64,000 nt of DNA from Corynebacterium atypicum. Lineage in GTDB: Bacteria > Actinomycetota > Actinomycetes > Mycobacteriales > Mycobacteriaceae. Under the pieces are notes generated by a model. That model was not told where the DNA came from. It searched no databases and saw nothing but the letters and a program-made list of their open reading frames with translations. The translations under genes and the position numbers were made by a program. Position 1 is the stretch's first letter, and each line of letters begins with the position of its first letter. Positions 1 through 8,623 of this stretch are shown piece after piece. Where the stretch lies: assembly GCF_000732945.1 (NCBI RefSeq), contig NZ_CP008944.1, positions 62,001 to 126,000 on the forward strand, read 5' to 3'.

Positions 1-1970
1 AACCAATCGAGCGCCCCCATATCGGCAGCCGAGACCATGCGCCCAGTCTTGTCGGCCGCCAACAGGATCTCCAAGGCCGGTTTTTCCGCACGCACGGTAG
101 GCGGCGCCCACAGTGCGCTCAGGACGACGCTCGCCGCAATGACACTCGCACCAGCCGCCGCACCAACTCGGCGATGCGGGCGGGCGTCCGTTGCGCGAGG
201 GCGCTGTGCACTGGGGCGAGGCTCGCGCGTGAGCGCCTCGTCGTGCGCCGCAGTGCTGCGGGTGGTGGGGGCGTCGTTGATCGTGGCCGCGGCGAGCCTG
301 CCCGCGCCTCGAGCCAGCGGAATGAATACCAAGTACAAGGCCAGTAGCCCCACGCCGCTGGCCACCGCCATGGCCGCGATCAGCGCGATGCGGTGCGGGG
401 CGTTGTAATTCAGCGACGTAAATGCGCCCACCAGCTGGCCAAACACGCCGTCGAAACGATGCAAGGAGTGCGCAGTTCCCACGATAGCGACCACCGCCAG
501 CCCTGCCAGCCAGGCACCGCCGCGCGCGCACGCGACCAGGAGACCGACAAGCCCCAGAACAACCAGGGCGTACCAGAAGGTGCGATCCTCGTAGAAGTCG
601 AAGAACTTGGTCTGCATGAAGATGGCGCGTGACCAGGCTCCGCTCAGCGTGTCGGTTTCCTGCCCAACGGTCTCGGCGACCTCGCTGACGTTGCCTAGGC
701 CCACCCGGAACTGCGGGTAAAAAGGAGCCGCCGTCAAGACGGCCGCGAGTGTGAGGTGAAAAACGATCCGCATCCGAGTCGTCCCGGGAGTAGGGCGCAC
801 AAGTTGCTGGATAAACCACAGTCCCAGTGCGGCGGCGAGCAGCGTCGCCGTGGAGGCGTGCGTCTGCACGGCGCCGAGAATGCTCAAGGCGGCGGCTATC
901 GACGCCACCCACGCCCTCCGCTGCGACGTCACCGCCTGGATGGTGACGGCGGCGGCAATTCCGCCGAGACCCAAACCGAAGCCGACCGGCCAAGAGCCGT
1001 CAAAAAAGATGATCTGCCAGGCGGGAAGCAGCGCCCCGGCCAGCGCCGCCGTGGTGACGGCTGCCCACCTCAAGGCGCCGGCGGCGACGCCCGTGTGCCG
1101 CACGGCGCGGCGGGAAACAACCCACGTCAACGCTGCGGCCGAGCCCGCAGCAGCCAGGGTGATAGACAGCGCCATGAAGAGGTTGATGGCCTCGACGTCG
1201 TCCCACTCGCGCCCCGTGAGCCGCCAGGCGATGCTGGTGGCAAAATCGCAGGCCGTATGCCAGCCGGTGGGGTAGTAGACCAGCATATGGTCTTCGGCGT
1301 AGCGCAGCTCCCCGGTGTGCGTGGGAGAAATGATCCCAGCCGTGTGCACCCAGTGGACCAGCGAGGCGTGCCAGTGCATGTCCCAGCCCTGCGGGATGGA
1401 GCGCAATCCGCGGTCGCCCAACCGGATCATGATCTGGCAGCAGTAGATCGTGGCCCAGATCGTGATGGCGGCAACCGAGGCCGCCGACGCTAAGGGGGCT
1501 AGCCACGGCATAGAAAGCCCTGCCGGAGCCTGTAGGTGGCCGGGCGGAACGCGTGAAGAGGAAACCGGTGACGAGGAGCCGGACGCCGCCGCAGGCGAGT
1601 TCTCTGCCTCGCGCCCGGGACGGGGGGCGTCTGCATCGCGAGCGGCTTCGTTGGCGGGGCCGCGCCGGAAATTTCCGGTGGCGTTGCTTGCCCTGGCCGC
1701 GACGCTGCCTAAAGCAAGCGCAACGATGAGGGTGACGACGCAACCGGCAGTCAGGCTGGCTACAGTGACGGGGATCTCTTGGGCCCCGTATACCCAGCTG
1801 AACAGGCCGAGGATGCCGATCGTCGTCGGAACAGAGGCGGCCAAAGACAGCCCCGGCCTCCGGGTGAAAGCGAAGGTGACCGTAGCTCCGGGGATGACGA
1901 GCGCCAGGAGGCTGAGAACCGCCAGGAGGGCAAGCTCGGATGCGCTTGCGGTGGTGGCTGCCATGGTCAC
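1..1970 (-). CDS. Large multi-pass membrane protein (DUF6541-like), cut by left edge
   Basis: An open frame runs from a GTG at 1970 off the left edge, giving about 656 codons without a stop. The translation starts VTMAATTASASELALLAV and is dominated by hydrophobic segments, first at about residues 12-35 and 42-62, with a hydrophilic Ser/Pro/Arg-rich loop around residues 115-145. The GTG is chosen because AAGGAA (about 1981-1986) lies 9-10 bases upstream; the ATG at 1964 is about 15 bases away. Overall pattern and size resemble the DUF6541 actinobacterial membrane proteins, thought of as envelope-glycosyltransferase-like; this is recognition from memory. The function is unknown. The C-terminus is missing from the window. 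Confidence 0.75.
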   Translation of the reverse strand, partial: MTMAATTASASELALLAVLSLLALVIPGATVTFAFTRRPGLSLAASVPTTIGILGLFSWVYGAQEIPVTVASLTAGCVVTLIVALALGSVAARASNATGNFRRGPANEAARDADAPRPGREAENSPAAASGSSSPVSSSRVPPGHLQAPAGLSMPWLAPLASAASVAAITIWATIYCCQIMIRLGDRGLRSIPQGWDMHWHASLVHWVHTAGIISPTHTGELRYAEDHMLVYYPTGWHTACDFATSIAWRLTGREWDDVEAINLFMALSITLAAAGSAAALTWVVSRRAVRHTGVAAGALRWAAVTTAALAGALLPAWQIIFFDGSWPVGFGLGLGGIAAAVTIQAVTSQRRAWVASIAAALSILGAVQTHASTATLLAAALGLWFIQQLVRPTPGTTRMRIVFHLTLAAVLTAAPFYPQFRVGLGNVSEVAETVGQETDTLSGAWSRAIFMQTKFFDFYEDRTFWYALVVLGLVGLLVACARGGAWLAGLAVVAIVGTAHSLHRFDGVFGQLVGAFTSLNYNAPHRIALIAAMAVASGVGLLALYLVFIPLARGAGRLAAATINDAPTTRSTAAHDEALTREPRPSAQRPRATDARPHRRVGAAAGASVIAASVVLSALWAPPTVRAEKPALEILLAADKTGRMVSAADMGALDW

Positions 1971-2156
1971 TAGTGGTTGTTCCTTTCGCTGTGCTGCCCC
2001 GAAGTGTGCCTGCCCTGGTGGTTTACCTGAAACTCAGATGGCAGTAGGTAGCGCTTGTGATGGGTGGTGTCTTGCTCAGAAGGCTTACTGAGCTGCCGGT
2101 GTTCGGTGGCGAGCCTGTTCCAGTGGGGTTTATCTAGCCTGCCTTTGTTGGTGGTG

Positions 2157-2192
2157 TTCGGGTTGGTGTTCGGGTTGGTGTTCGGGTTGGTG
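2157..2192. repeat. 12-bp tandem repeat, three perfect copies
   Basis: The unit TTCGGGTTGGTG occurs three times head to tail, preceded by a degenerate copy. It lies in the intergenic region upstream of the minus-strand membrane gene. Such arrays change copy number easily; no coding role is apparent. Confidence 0.9.
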
Positions 2193-2356
2193 CGTAGGGC
2201 TAGGAGGTGGGCCAAAGGTTGTCTTATCCAGGGGTCGTTTCCGCCTGGAACGAGGCCAATAGCCCATATAGCTAGACCTACATTCATCATGGTCTATTCG
2301 CGGGCCGCAGGACGAAACTGACACGGTTGTTTATGGGGAAATCGCAGGTATGCGGT

Positions 2357-2469
2357 GGTTGGCGCAAAGCCGGGGGCGGGGCAGGGACTCTGGCCGGGGC
2401 GGAAGCCATGGAGGCGGCAGGAACTGAGGTTGGCGCAAAGCCGGGGCGGGGTAGGGACCCTGGCCGGGG
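2357..2469. repeat. Pair of ~43-bp direct repeats
   Basis: Units at 2357-2399 and 2428-2469 share the start GGTTGGCGCAAAGCCGGGG and the end CTGGCCGGGG, differing at a few bases and one G. They are separated by 28 bp and lie in non-coding DNA. Their origin is unclear. Confidence 0.8.
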
Positions 2470-2612
2470 TGGTAGCTGTGGCTGCGGCGGCAAAAGAAAA
2501 CTCCCGGGCTTGGCTAACCACCTGGGCTCGAGAGAGAGGGCTGACCACCCGAGCCGGCGAGCTGCCTCTCGGGCTCGGGGCTAAAGCTTGCTCAGCTCGG
2601 GGCCAAAATCGC

Positions 2613-3035
2613 TTAGTTTCGTTCGAGCGAGGAAGTAATGGGGCTGACCACCGCGTTGACCACCCCGAGGACGATGGCGCCGAAGAGTGCCGCCCAGAAA
2701 CCGCTGATGGAAAGGCCCAGCCCAAAAGCCTGGGCGATCCCTGCGGCGATGAGCAGGATCACTGCGTTAATGACCCAGCAGAAGAGCCCAAGCGTGACAA
2801 TGGTCAACGGTAGGCCGATGAGTTTGAAGATGGGCTTTATGAACATGTTGAGCGCGGCGACGATGGCGCCGGCGCCGAGGAACGCCCAGAGGCGGTCGTG
2901 GCTGCCGTCGCCGATCGCGGGGGAAGCCTCTGCGGTGAGGGTGACGCCTGGCACGAAGGCAGTCACGACGAGCAAGCCGAAGGCGGTGGCTGCCGCGTGC
3001 ACGAAGAAGTTCCAGAGCATGCGCATGCCCGTCAT
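2613..3035 (-). CDS. Small four-helix membrane protein, phage-holin superfamily IV (PF04020 type)
   Basis: 140 residues with four hydrophobic segments at roughly 8-28, 50-70, 74-98 and 108-130, the last followed by a short charged tail ending SSLERN. The pattern FIKPIFKLIGLPLTIVTLG between helices 2 and 3 is typical of the PF04020 family of small bacterial membrane proteins (YvlD-like). Despite the family name there is no phage context. The function is unknown; a YvlD-like role in the envelope is only family analogy. The gene stands alone, transcribed towards the repeat-rich gap. Confidence 0.8.
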   Translation of the reverse strand: MTGMRMLWNFFVHAAATAFGLLVVTAFVPGVTLTAEASPAIGDGSHDRLWAFLGAGAIVAALNMFIKPIFKLIGLPLTIVTLGLFCWVINAVILLIAAGIAQAFGLGLSISGFWAALFGAIVLGVVNAVVSPITSSLERN

Positions 3036-3111
3036 CCTACGGTGGAGCGTTGGTAATTGCGGTGGAGCTCTAGGAATTAGGCCTTTTTAGCTCCTGCGCA
3101 TCCTGTTGCAA

Positions 3112-3151
3112 CCCCGGTACAAGCGGTGATTCCCCGGTGCAAGTGATGATT
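3112..3151. repeat. Two 20-bp direct repeats in an intergenic control region
   Basis: CCCCGGTACAAGCGGTGATT is followed directly by CCCCGGTGCAAGTGATGATT (17 of 20 identical). The 20-bp period equals two helical turns and the pair sits between the divergent holin-like gene (start 3035) and the HAD gene (start 3311), so tandem regulator binding is possible but unproven. Confidence 0.6.
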
Positions 3152-3310
3152 ATCGACGCCCCGGTCGTGGCGCCCGGCTCACTAAAGTAGGGCAGGGATT
3201 CCAACTGCGGCAGGGCAACGACGGTGACAGAGTGGCCAACACGCTGCAGTAACCAGAACGCTACTGTAACAATGCCACGGTAACGACGACGCCAGAGGAG
3301 GATCGATACG

Positions 3311-3904
3311 ATGGGCCGGCCGGCGCTCCTGTTCGATATGTACGGCGTTTTGATGCACTTGCCTGGCCCTCAGCATGGGGCGGGGATTCTAGACGCCATC
3401 GGCGCGGATGCCCGCGTCTGGACTGTCTATGAGGAGCTGCGCTATCGGCTCGACGCGGCGCTGATCACTGAAACCGCGTATTGGCAGCAGATCGGGGAGC
3501 GCGTGGGGTTGGGCTCGATCGATTCTGCGCGCGCGATCGAAGCTGATTACGCCGGTTGCCTCGAGGCAGACATCGGAACCGTAAAGCACGTGCTTGATCT
3601 GATCGGTGATGGGTGGAAGGTAGGCATCCTATCGAACATTCCGCCAGGGTTGGCGGCTCGTGTGCGAAGCAAGCATGGGCACTGGTTAGAGGCTTTCGAT
3701 GCGGTCACGTTCTCGTGCGATATCGGGGTGGCTAAGCCGGAGCAGGAAGCATATGAGGTGGCCGTCGATGCGCTGCAGGCAGACCCTAAGGGCACCGTAT
3801 TTTTCGACGACCGCCCCGACTACCTCGCCGGCGCCGAAGCGGCGGGCCTTAAAGCGGTGCGCTTTAGCGGCTGGGATTCGGTAGCAAGTGCACTCGGCCT
3901 GTAG
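3311..3904 (+). CDS. HAD-superfamily hydrolase (YihX-like)
   Basis: 197 residues. HAD motif I is LLFDMYGVL at about residues 6-14 (nucleophile Asp9); the usual second Asp is Tyr, as in HAD members with an altered motif I. Motif II is LSNIP near residue 114, the motif III Lys-Pro is in GVAKPEQEAYE near 141, and motif IV is FFDDRPDYLAGAEAAG near 166. A strong AGGAGG lies about 10 bases before the ATG. This predicts a cytosolic phosphatase of the haloacid dehalogenase fold; the substrate cannot be told from sequence. It precedes the carbonic anhydrase gene by about 150 bases on the same strand. Confidence 0.85.
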   Translation: MGRPALLFDMYGVLMHLPGPQHGAGILDAIGADARVWTVYEELRYRLDAALITETAYWQQIGERVGLGSIDSARAIEADYAGCLEADIGTVKHVLDLIGDGWKVGILSNIPPGLAARVRSKHGHWLEAFDAVTFSCDIGVAKPEQEAYEVAVDALQADPKGTVFFDDRPDYLAGAEAAGLKAVRFSGWDSVASALGL

Positions 3905-4056
3905 AGGTCACGACTTGCCGAGACTTCCGTAGACATCGAAATAGATGAAATAGATATTGGCCAACAGCAATTGAAGGGCACCGCTACGGGCGAGCGATGG
4001 AATACGCTAAGTGGAAAGACCAACAAGAGCGAGGATTAAGGAGGAACGCGAAGATT

Positions 4057-4683
4057 ATGGCTGCGCCAAACCACACCGATAGGACGGATAGAAAAGACGC
4101 GGACGGGTCGGCGGGGGTCTTGGGTCAGGGGCCGTATTTTTACGAGTTCAACGGCAAGCGCCCCCGGGTGCACCCCGATGCGTGGATTGCGCCGACGGCG
4201 ACATTGATCGGAGACGTCGTCGTCGAGGCTGACGCCAGCGTCTTTTACGGCGTCGTCTTGCGCGGTGACATCGGCCCGATCCGCGTGGGTAGGGGATCAA
4301 ACATCCAAGATAATTCCGTGCTTCACGTTGAAGAGGGCCAAAGTTGCATCCTTGGGGAGAACGTCACGGTTGGGCATTTGGCTCTCGTGCACGGAGCTGT
4401 TGTTGAGGATGGCTGCCTGATCGGAATGGGATCCAAGGTGCTCTCACACGCTGTTATCGGGGCTGGATCTTTGGTGGCTGCTGGAGCAGTGGTACTGGAA
4501 AATGCACAGGTACCGCCGCGATCATTGATGGCAGGCGTTCCGGCTAAGGCGCGCCGCGAACTGAGTGAAGAGCAATCGCAAGCGTTTATCCCGCACGCAG
4601 AGAACTATGTGGAGATCGCGAAGAACCAAGGCGAGCGAGTGCAACCGGCGCCTTGGGAGGGTTCGGCCACCGAGGAGCGATGA
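4057..4683 (+). CDS. Gamma-class carbonic anhydrase family protein (left-handed beta helix)
   Basis: 208 residues. After a short polar N-terminus the protein is built of hexapeptide repeats: AWIAPTATLIGDVVVEADAS, then GVVLRGDIGPIRVGRGSNIQ, DNSVLHVEEG, TVGHLALVHGAVVEDGCLIG and MGSKVLSHAVIGAGSLV. His residues in DNSVLHV, VGHLALVHG match the three zinc ligands of gamma carbonic anhydrases (YrdA/PaaY group). The start at 4057 is preferred over an in-frame ATG at 3997 because AAGGAGG at 4038-4044 is correctly placed. Family members hydrate CO2 or act as hexapeptide transferases; activity here is inferred. Confidence 0.88.
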   Translation: MAAPNHTDRTDRKDADGSAGVLGQGPYFYEFNGKRPRVHPDAWIAPTATLIGDVVVEADASVFYGVVLRGDIGPIRVGRGSNIQDNSVLHVEEGQSCILGENVTVGHLALVHGAVVEDGCLIGMGSKVLSHAVIGAGSLVAAGAVVLENAQVPPRSLMAGVPAKARRELSEEQSQAFIPHAENYVEIAKNQGERVQPAPWEGSATEER

Positions 4684-4862
4684 GGCCAACTGGATTTACC
4701 AGGAGGCTTTTCCGAACGAAAGCGCAGGCTGAGCTTCGCGCCAGCCGCGCTGGCTGAGCCGCCACCGACCCCGCCGCTGGCCGCCTTCAAAGGCCCTCGC
4801 GCTAGCCGCGCTACCGAAAGGCGCGGCGGGGAGGGATATTATCTCCGGAGCCGCGCCCGTGT

Positions 4863-6908
4863 TCAGGCGGCGTCTTCAGGTACCTCCGGCGATAGCTCGC
4901 TGAGGTAATCCAGATAATCGGTCCAGTGAGCGTCGTCTTCCTCGTACTTCACCCGAGATGCTCCCCAAGGCGCTGTGGGTGGCTCGCCGGTGGGCATGGT
5001 TGGTTGCTCTGCCGGTGGTGTGGTCGGTTGCGCGGTGAATGGCTGTACTGGCGGCGTGTTTGATGAAGCCGCTGGCGAAGCGCCTGGCGGAGTGTTCGGT
5101 GTAGCGGCTGCTCCGCGGGGCGTGCTTGCATGGCGGCGGCCCCCGCGGCTCCAGCGCCCGTCGCGGCGATGCTCATGACTCTGATCCTCACCGCTCCGGT
5201 GCTGGTGCATCGTGTACGCATCACTGCGCTGCTGGTGCATCGAAGACTCACGATCCTGATGCCCATCACCTCGATGGTCGCCATCGTTGTCGTAGAAAAC
5301 CTGTTCGCGCTCCCTTATGCGTGCGCTAGCAGACATTCGTGCAGCTTCCGAGTCATTGAACCTGATCTCCTGTTCTTCCCAATTTCTCAACCTGCGTTGT
5401 GATCCCTGAGGTCTGTATTGTCTGCGCGACCTGGGATAGGTGCGGCCCACCCGCCCGGTTTGCTCGTCGCGCGTCATGTAGGGCCGCTTGCGCTCCGGAT
5501 CCCGGGCATCGTTGTTGTCCACGTGATGCCTGCGGCACAGCGTGGTCAGGTTGTCAATCAGCGAGTCCCCGCCGAAGGAAAATGGCCACAGGTGGTGAGT
5601 ATCGCAGTTGATCGCCGGCTCGTCGCATCCTGGAGCCGTGCACACGAGCTCGGAGGCGACGAGCGCGATCTTTTTATCCAGGCTCGCCGAGCGCTCGAAC
5701 CTTCCTAGCGCCAACGGGTTGCCCTTCTTGCTGTGCAGGCAGGTGAACCCGAGCTTGGCTGCGCCGAGCCTGGCGTGCGTGTTGGTTGCAAAGGTAGCTT
5801 TAGCTGCTAGTGCAGGCTCATCAAGCAGGTCGATGTCCTCTTTTGTCAGGGAGACCACGATGGATCCCACGCCGGAGCGATTCTTGGTGTCGGCGGCGCC
5901 GTAGGCGTGCAAAGCTGCGAAGAGGGCATCGGCGCGCCGTTGCTTTGCGGTGCGAAGATCCGTCTTTTCCCCATCGTGGGGCGGTCGCTTCGCCGGAGCT
6001 AGGCAGTTCTCGAGCAAAGCCAGCAGCGCGGGTGGGGCGTAGCCGCTGAAGCGCGCGCCTCCCATCGCATCCGGAGGAGAAACAGTGAACTCGCGCAGCC
6101 CGTGTATCTGGGCAGGATTGCGCGCAGCGCCGTTCTCTTTATCTATTCGGTTTCGCAACCACCTGCGTAGATCCCGGATGTTGCGATGCCGGGCCTCTTC
6201 CATCGCCAGCGCCGTGAGCTCCTTCTTTCCGATCGGCGCACTGGGCAGCAGCCGCTGCATCTCCTTTGTGATGACGGCTCGGCGTTCCGGGTCGACCGGA
6301 TTCTCTTTGAGGTCGTCCTGAAGTTTCTTCTGGGCTTCGCGCTCCCGGCGGAGGCGTTCGGCTTCTTCACGCTCGGCCTGGGCGCGACGCTGGGCACCGG
6401 CCTCTGAGCCTGCGTTGGTGCCGGCCTCAGAATCAGACCCGGGATCGCCCTCAGGATCAGACCCACTACCGGTGCCGGAACCAGACTCTGAATCTGGTCG
6501 GCCCCGTGGGCCTTCGGAATCGTGTGCGTCGGAATCGGGTTCTTCCTGACCGTGGGGGCCTAAGTGCTGGTTGATGAAGTCTTCCAAGCTCGGCGCGGTC
6601 GCCTCCCCGTAGAGATCCCGCCCCTGTGCGATGCGGGAGGCGGCCTCGGGAAAGGAGATGCCAAAGATCTTCATAAGGAAGTCTGCCGGTTTAGAGGAGT
6701 ACACCAAGTTGCCAGCGCCGTTTTTATCCGCCAGAAACGCAATGAGGATATCGAGGTCCGCCTTGGCTTGGGTGACTTTGCGCAGCTCGCGGAGAGCCGG
6801 AAGAGCATCCCTGAGTTCAAGGAGGGGCGTATCGGGGGAGAAGTGTCGCCGCACATCCTGGAGCGCGGCGTGTAGCGCGTGCACAGATTGTTCAAGGCTG
6901 CGGTTCAT
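4863..6908 (-). CDS. DUF222/13E12-type protein with C-terminal HNH nuclease domain
   Basis: 681 residues. The N-terminal half has the DUF222 organisation; a Ser/Asp/Gly-rich acidic linker (about residues 140-175) and a charged coiled-coil-like segment RAQAEREEAERLRREREAQK follow. The HNH motif begins near the CTAPGCDEPAINCDTHH stretch and ends with NLTTLCRRHH, with the paired Cys and His residues of a zinc-containing HNH fold. The C-terminal 200 residues are His/Gln/Arg- then Pro/Thr-rich and repetitive (MHQ..RS units), probably disordered. The start at 6908 has a purine-rich GGAAGGGGGG just upstream; an in-frame ATG at 6947 is also possible. Such proteins are abundant and variable in actinobacteria; nuclease activity is inferred. 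Confidence 0.85.
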   Translation of the reverse strand: MNRSLEQSVHALHAALQDVRRHFSPDTPLLELRDALPALRELRKVTQAKADLDILIAFLADKNGAGNLVYSSKPADFLMKIFGISFPEAASRIAQGRDLYGEATAPSLEDFINQHLGPHGQEEPDSDAHDSEGPRGRPDSESGSGTGSGSDPEGDPGSDSEAGTNAGSEAGAQRRAQAEREEAERLRREREAQKKLQDDLKENPVDPERRAVITKEMQRLLPSAPIGKKELTALAMEEARHRNIRDLRRWLRNRIDKENGAARNPAQIHGLREFTVSPPDAMGGARFSGYAPPALLALLENCLAPAKRPPHDGEKTDLRTAKQRRADALFAALHAYGAADTKNRSGVGSIVVSLTKEDIDLLDEPALAAKATFATNTHARLGAAKLGFTCLHSKKGNPLALGRFERSASLDKKIALVASELVCTAPGCDEPAINCDTHHLWPFSFGGDSLIDNLTTLCRRHHVDNNDARDPERKRPYMTRDEQTGRVGRTYPRSRRQYRPQGSQRRLRNWEEQEIRFNDSEAARMSASARIREREQVFYDNDGDHRGDGHQDRESSMHQQRSDAYTMHQHRSGEDQSHEHRRDGRWSRGGRRHASTPRGAAATPNTPPGASPAASSNTPPVQPFTAQPTTPPAEQPTMPTGEPPTAPWGASRVKYEEDDAHWTDYLDYLSELSPEVPEDAA

Positions 6909-7151
6909 GTTCCCCCCTTCCTGTGGCACCCGTCCAGTAGCCTTCACTCGGCGACACTCGCCCGGTGACCTTCACCTGGTGCGGCATCGCGCATCTGACT
7001 CGAGTATGGCTCAAAAATTCGATATACTCCGCCGAGAGTCAAGAGGGTACAATCAAAGTACCTTTGCACCTGCATAAATGCAATAGTAAAGTCTGTAGCC
7101 TTGAGGAAATAGCGCTTTTTTCGAACACTTGGGTGCACCCGCTAGGCCTGG

Positions 7152-8450
7152 CTAGGTTGCCGCAGCCCCCGTGCTGTTAGCCCCCGCGCTGTCGGCCACC
7201 GCAATCGGCTCGCGCAGTAGCTTGTCTAGGGCGACGGCCCGCGCGATCGACAGAACGATGTCGCGGTGGCCCGGGATAAGCCGCAGGTCTACGTCGTGGC
7301 CTCGGCCAACTTCCTCGTGAAAGGCGCGAGCGAACGTCCGCGGTGCCTGCTCATCTGCGGTGAACGCGCTTCCGGCAAGCACAACGGTGTGCGGACGGTG
7401 CTTCGTGATCAGCTTGCCGACGACCGCGGCGAGTGCGCGTGAGCGGGCGTCGAGAAGCGCGCGCAGGTGGGCGTTTCGCCCCGCCCTTTCCGTGACCTGG
7501 GTGAGTGTGAGGCTGCCGTGCCCCGCGGCGGCGACCTGCGCCATCAAGCCCTCCGTGCTCAGCCGTTCCTCTGTACTGGTTGGGGCCGTTCGCAACATGT
7601 CCTCGGTTCTGCGCACATCCGGCCGCACCTTCTCTGACGTGCTGGCCGCGGCCGCCCGCACGTCTGCGGGCGTCGAACCTCCCGGCTGTACTGCCGGGGT
7701 GGGGAACGTGACGTGAGGAAGCGTGTCCAGCTGCGCGACCCCGCCGGGGCGGGCAAGGGCGGCCGAGACTGAGTCGTCGGCGAATATCGCAAGGGTGGCC
7801 GGTGTGTCGTCACTGTCGGTGGGCAGCGGCGCGAGCTGGGTCTCGGCGCCCAGTATGGCGGAGGTGGCCGCCGTGACCGTGACGGGGACGTCGAAGTGGT
7901 AGCGCAAGGTGCTGGTGAAATCGACAGCCTGCCAGCCGAGGTTGGGCGCGGTGACGAGGCCGCGGTGGTCGACTCGCCCGGAAGTGGTCACCCCCACAGC
8001 GGCGAGCGGGCGGTTGATGCGGGCGAGGATGCGGTTGATGCCGGCGACCAGGTGCTCGAGAAAGTCCCCGGCGCTTTCGTCTACCACCCGTACCGGTATT
8101 TCGGAGTGGCGTAGCCGGCGTCCGTGGGCGTCGTAAATCCCGATGTAGGTGGTTTCTGTGCCCACGGCGGCTCCGGCGAGGACCGGGCGAAAGGGCGCGA
8201 GCTCGAGGGGTGTGGTCGGCCGCCCGGGGCCGTGGACCTGCGTGAGGTCCTCGCGGGGGCGGATCAGCCCGGCATTGAGAAGGGCCGTCACGGCCCGGGT
8301 GATGGTGGGCTGGGATAGTCCGGTGGCCTCGATGAGCTGGGGGCGTGTGGTGGGGCCGCCCAGCCGGATGAGGTGCAGGCACTTGGCGGCCGGTGTCTGT
8401 GGTCGGGCAAAAGGCGTGGTCTCGGGGCGGCTCCGCATGCGCTGAAGCAT
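7152..8450 (-). CDS. ROK-family transcriptional regulator, degenerate kinase domain
   Basis: About 432 residues. A winged helix-turn-helix near residues 20-70 contains TRPQLIEATGLSQPTITRAV, typical of ROK/NagC-type repressors. A ROK domain follows with GAAVGTETTYIGIYDAHGRRL and VGVTTSGRVDHRGLV, but the zinc-binding His..CxCGxxGCLE motif of sugar-responsive members is missing and replaced by an Ala/Thr/Pro-rich stretch. It may therefore bind DNA without being a zinc-stabilised sugar sensor. No clear ribosome binding site precedes the ATGs at 8450 or 8438; a TTG at 8474 is in frame. The AT-rich stretch just upstream (8470-8500) probably contains the promoter. The target is unknown. Confidence 0.75.
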   Translation of the reverse strand: MLQRMRSRPETTPFARPQTPAAKCLHLIRLGGPTTRPQLIEATGLSQPTITRAVTALLNAGLIRPREDLTQVHGPGRPTTPLELAPFRPVLAGAAVGTETTYIGIYDAHGRRLRHSEIPVRVVDESAGDFLEHLVAGINRILARINRPLAAVGVTTSGRVDHRGLVTAPNLGWQAVDFTSTLRYHFDVPVTVTAATSAILGAETQLAPLPTDSDDTPATLAIFADDSVSAALARPGGVAQLDTLPHVTFPTPAVQPGGSTPADVRAAAASTSEKVRPDVRRTEDMLRTAPTSTEERLSTEGLMAQVAAAGHGSLTLTQVTERAGRNAHLRALLDARSRALAAVVGKLITKHRPHTVVLAGSAFTADEQAPRTFARAFHEEVGRGHDVDLRLIPGHRDIVLSIARAVALDKLLREPIAVADSAGANSTGAAAT

Positions 8451-8531
8451 AGCCAGGCAGACAAAGCAGTTCAATAATTTAACCTATAAATGAACCATTC
8501 GGTCTACTCCATGGAGCGCTTGCCGACGCCC

Positions 8532-8561
8532 GCGCATCACCGCAGGGCGCATCACCGCAGG
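8532..8561. repeat. 15-bp tandem duplication
   Basis: GCGCATCACCGCAGG occurs twice head to tail in the gap between the sirtuin and ROK regulator genes. No function is evident. Confidence 0.85.
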
Positions 8562-8623
8562 GCGCCCCGTGGGCACGCTTGGCCGCGCCACCGCCCCCGC
8601 GCCGCTCCCACTGCCCTGCGCCG

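Larger units (their letters stand above)
1971..2612. other. Gene-poor 640-bp stretch with short repeats
   Basis: No convincing gene is seen here. The stretch holds the 5' region of the minus-strand membrane gene, a 12-bp tandem repeat (2157-2192) and a pair of about 43-bp direct repeats (2357-2399 and 2428-2469). Open frames that cross it on both strands owe their composition to these repeats and have no ribosome binding site or recognisable fold. Confidence 0.6.

Noticed and set aside
1000..1743. 247-residue open frame on the minus strand
   Set aside because: It is Arg/His-rich frame shadow of the large membrane protein that reads through this region in another minus-strand frame and leaves the window at the left edge.
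2064..2321. 85-residue hydrophobic open frame with VFGLVFGLVFGLV
   Set aside because: Its membrane-like segment is just the translation of the 12-bp tandem repeat; no ribosome binding site or conserved context.
2613..3035. Prophage remnant because of the holin-like protein
   Set aside because: PF04020 proteins are ordinary bacterial membrane proteins; no other phage gene is present.
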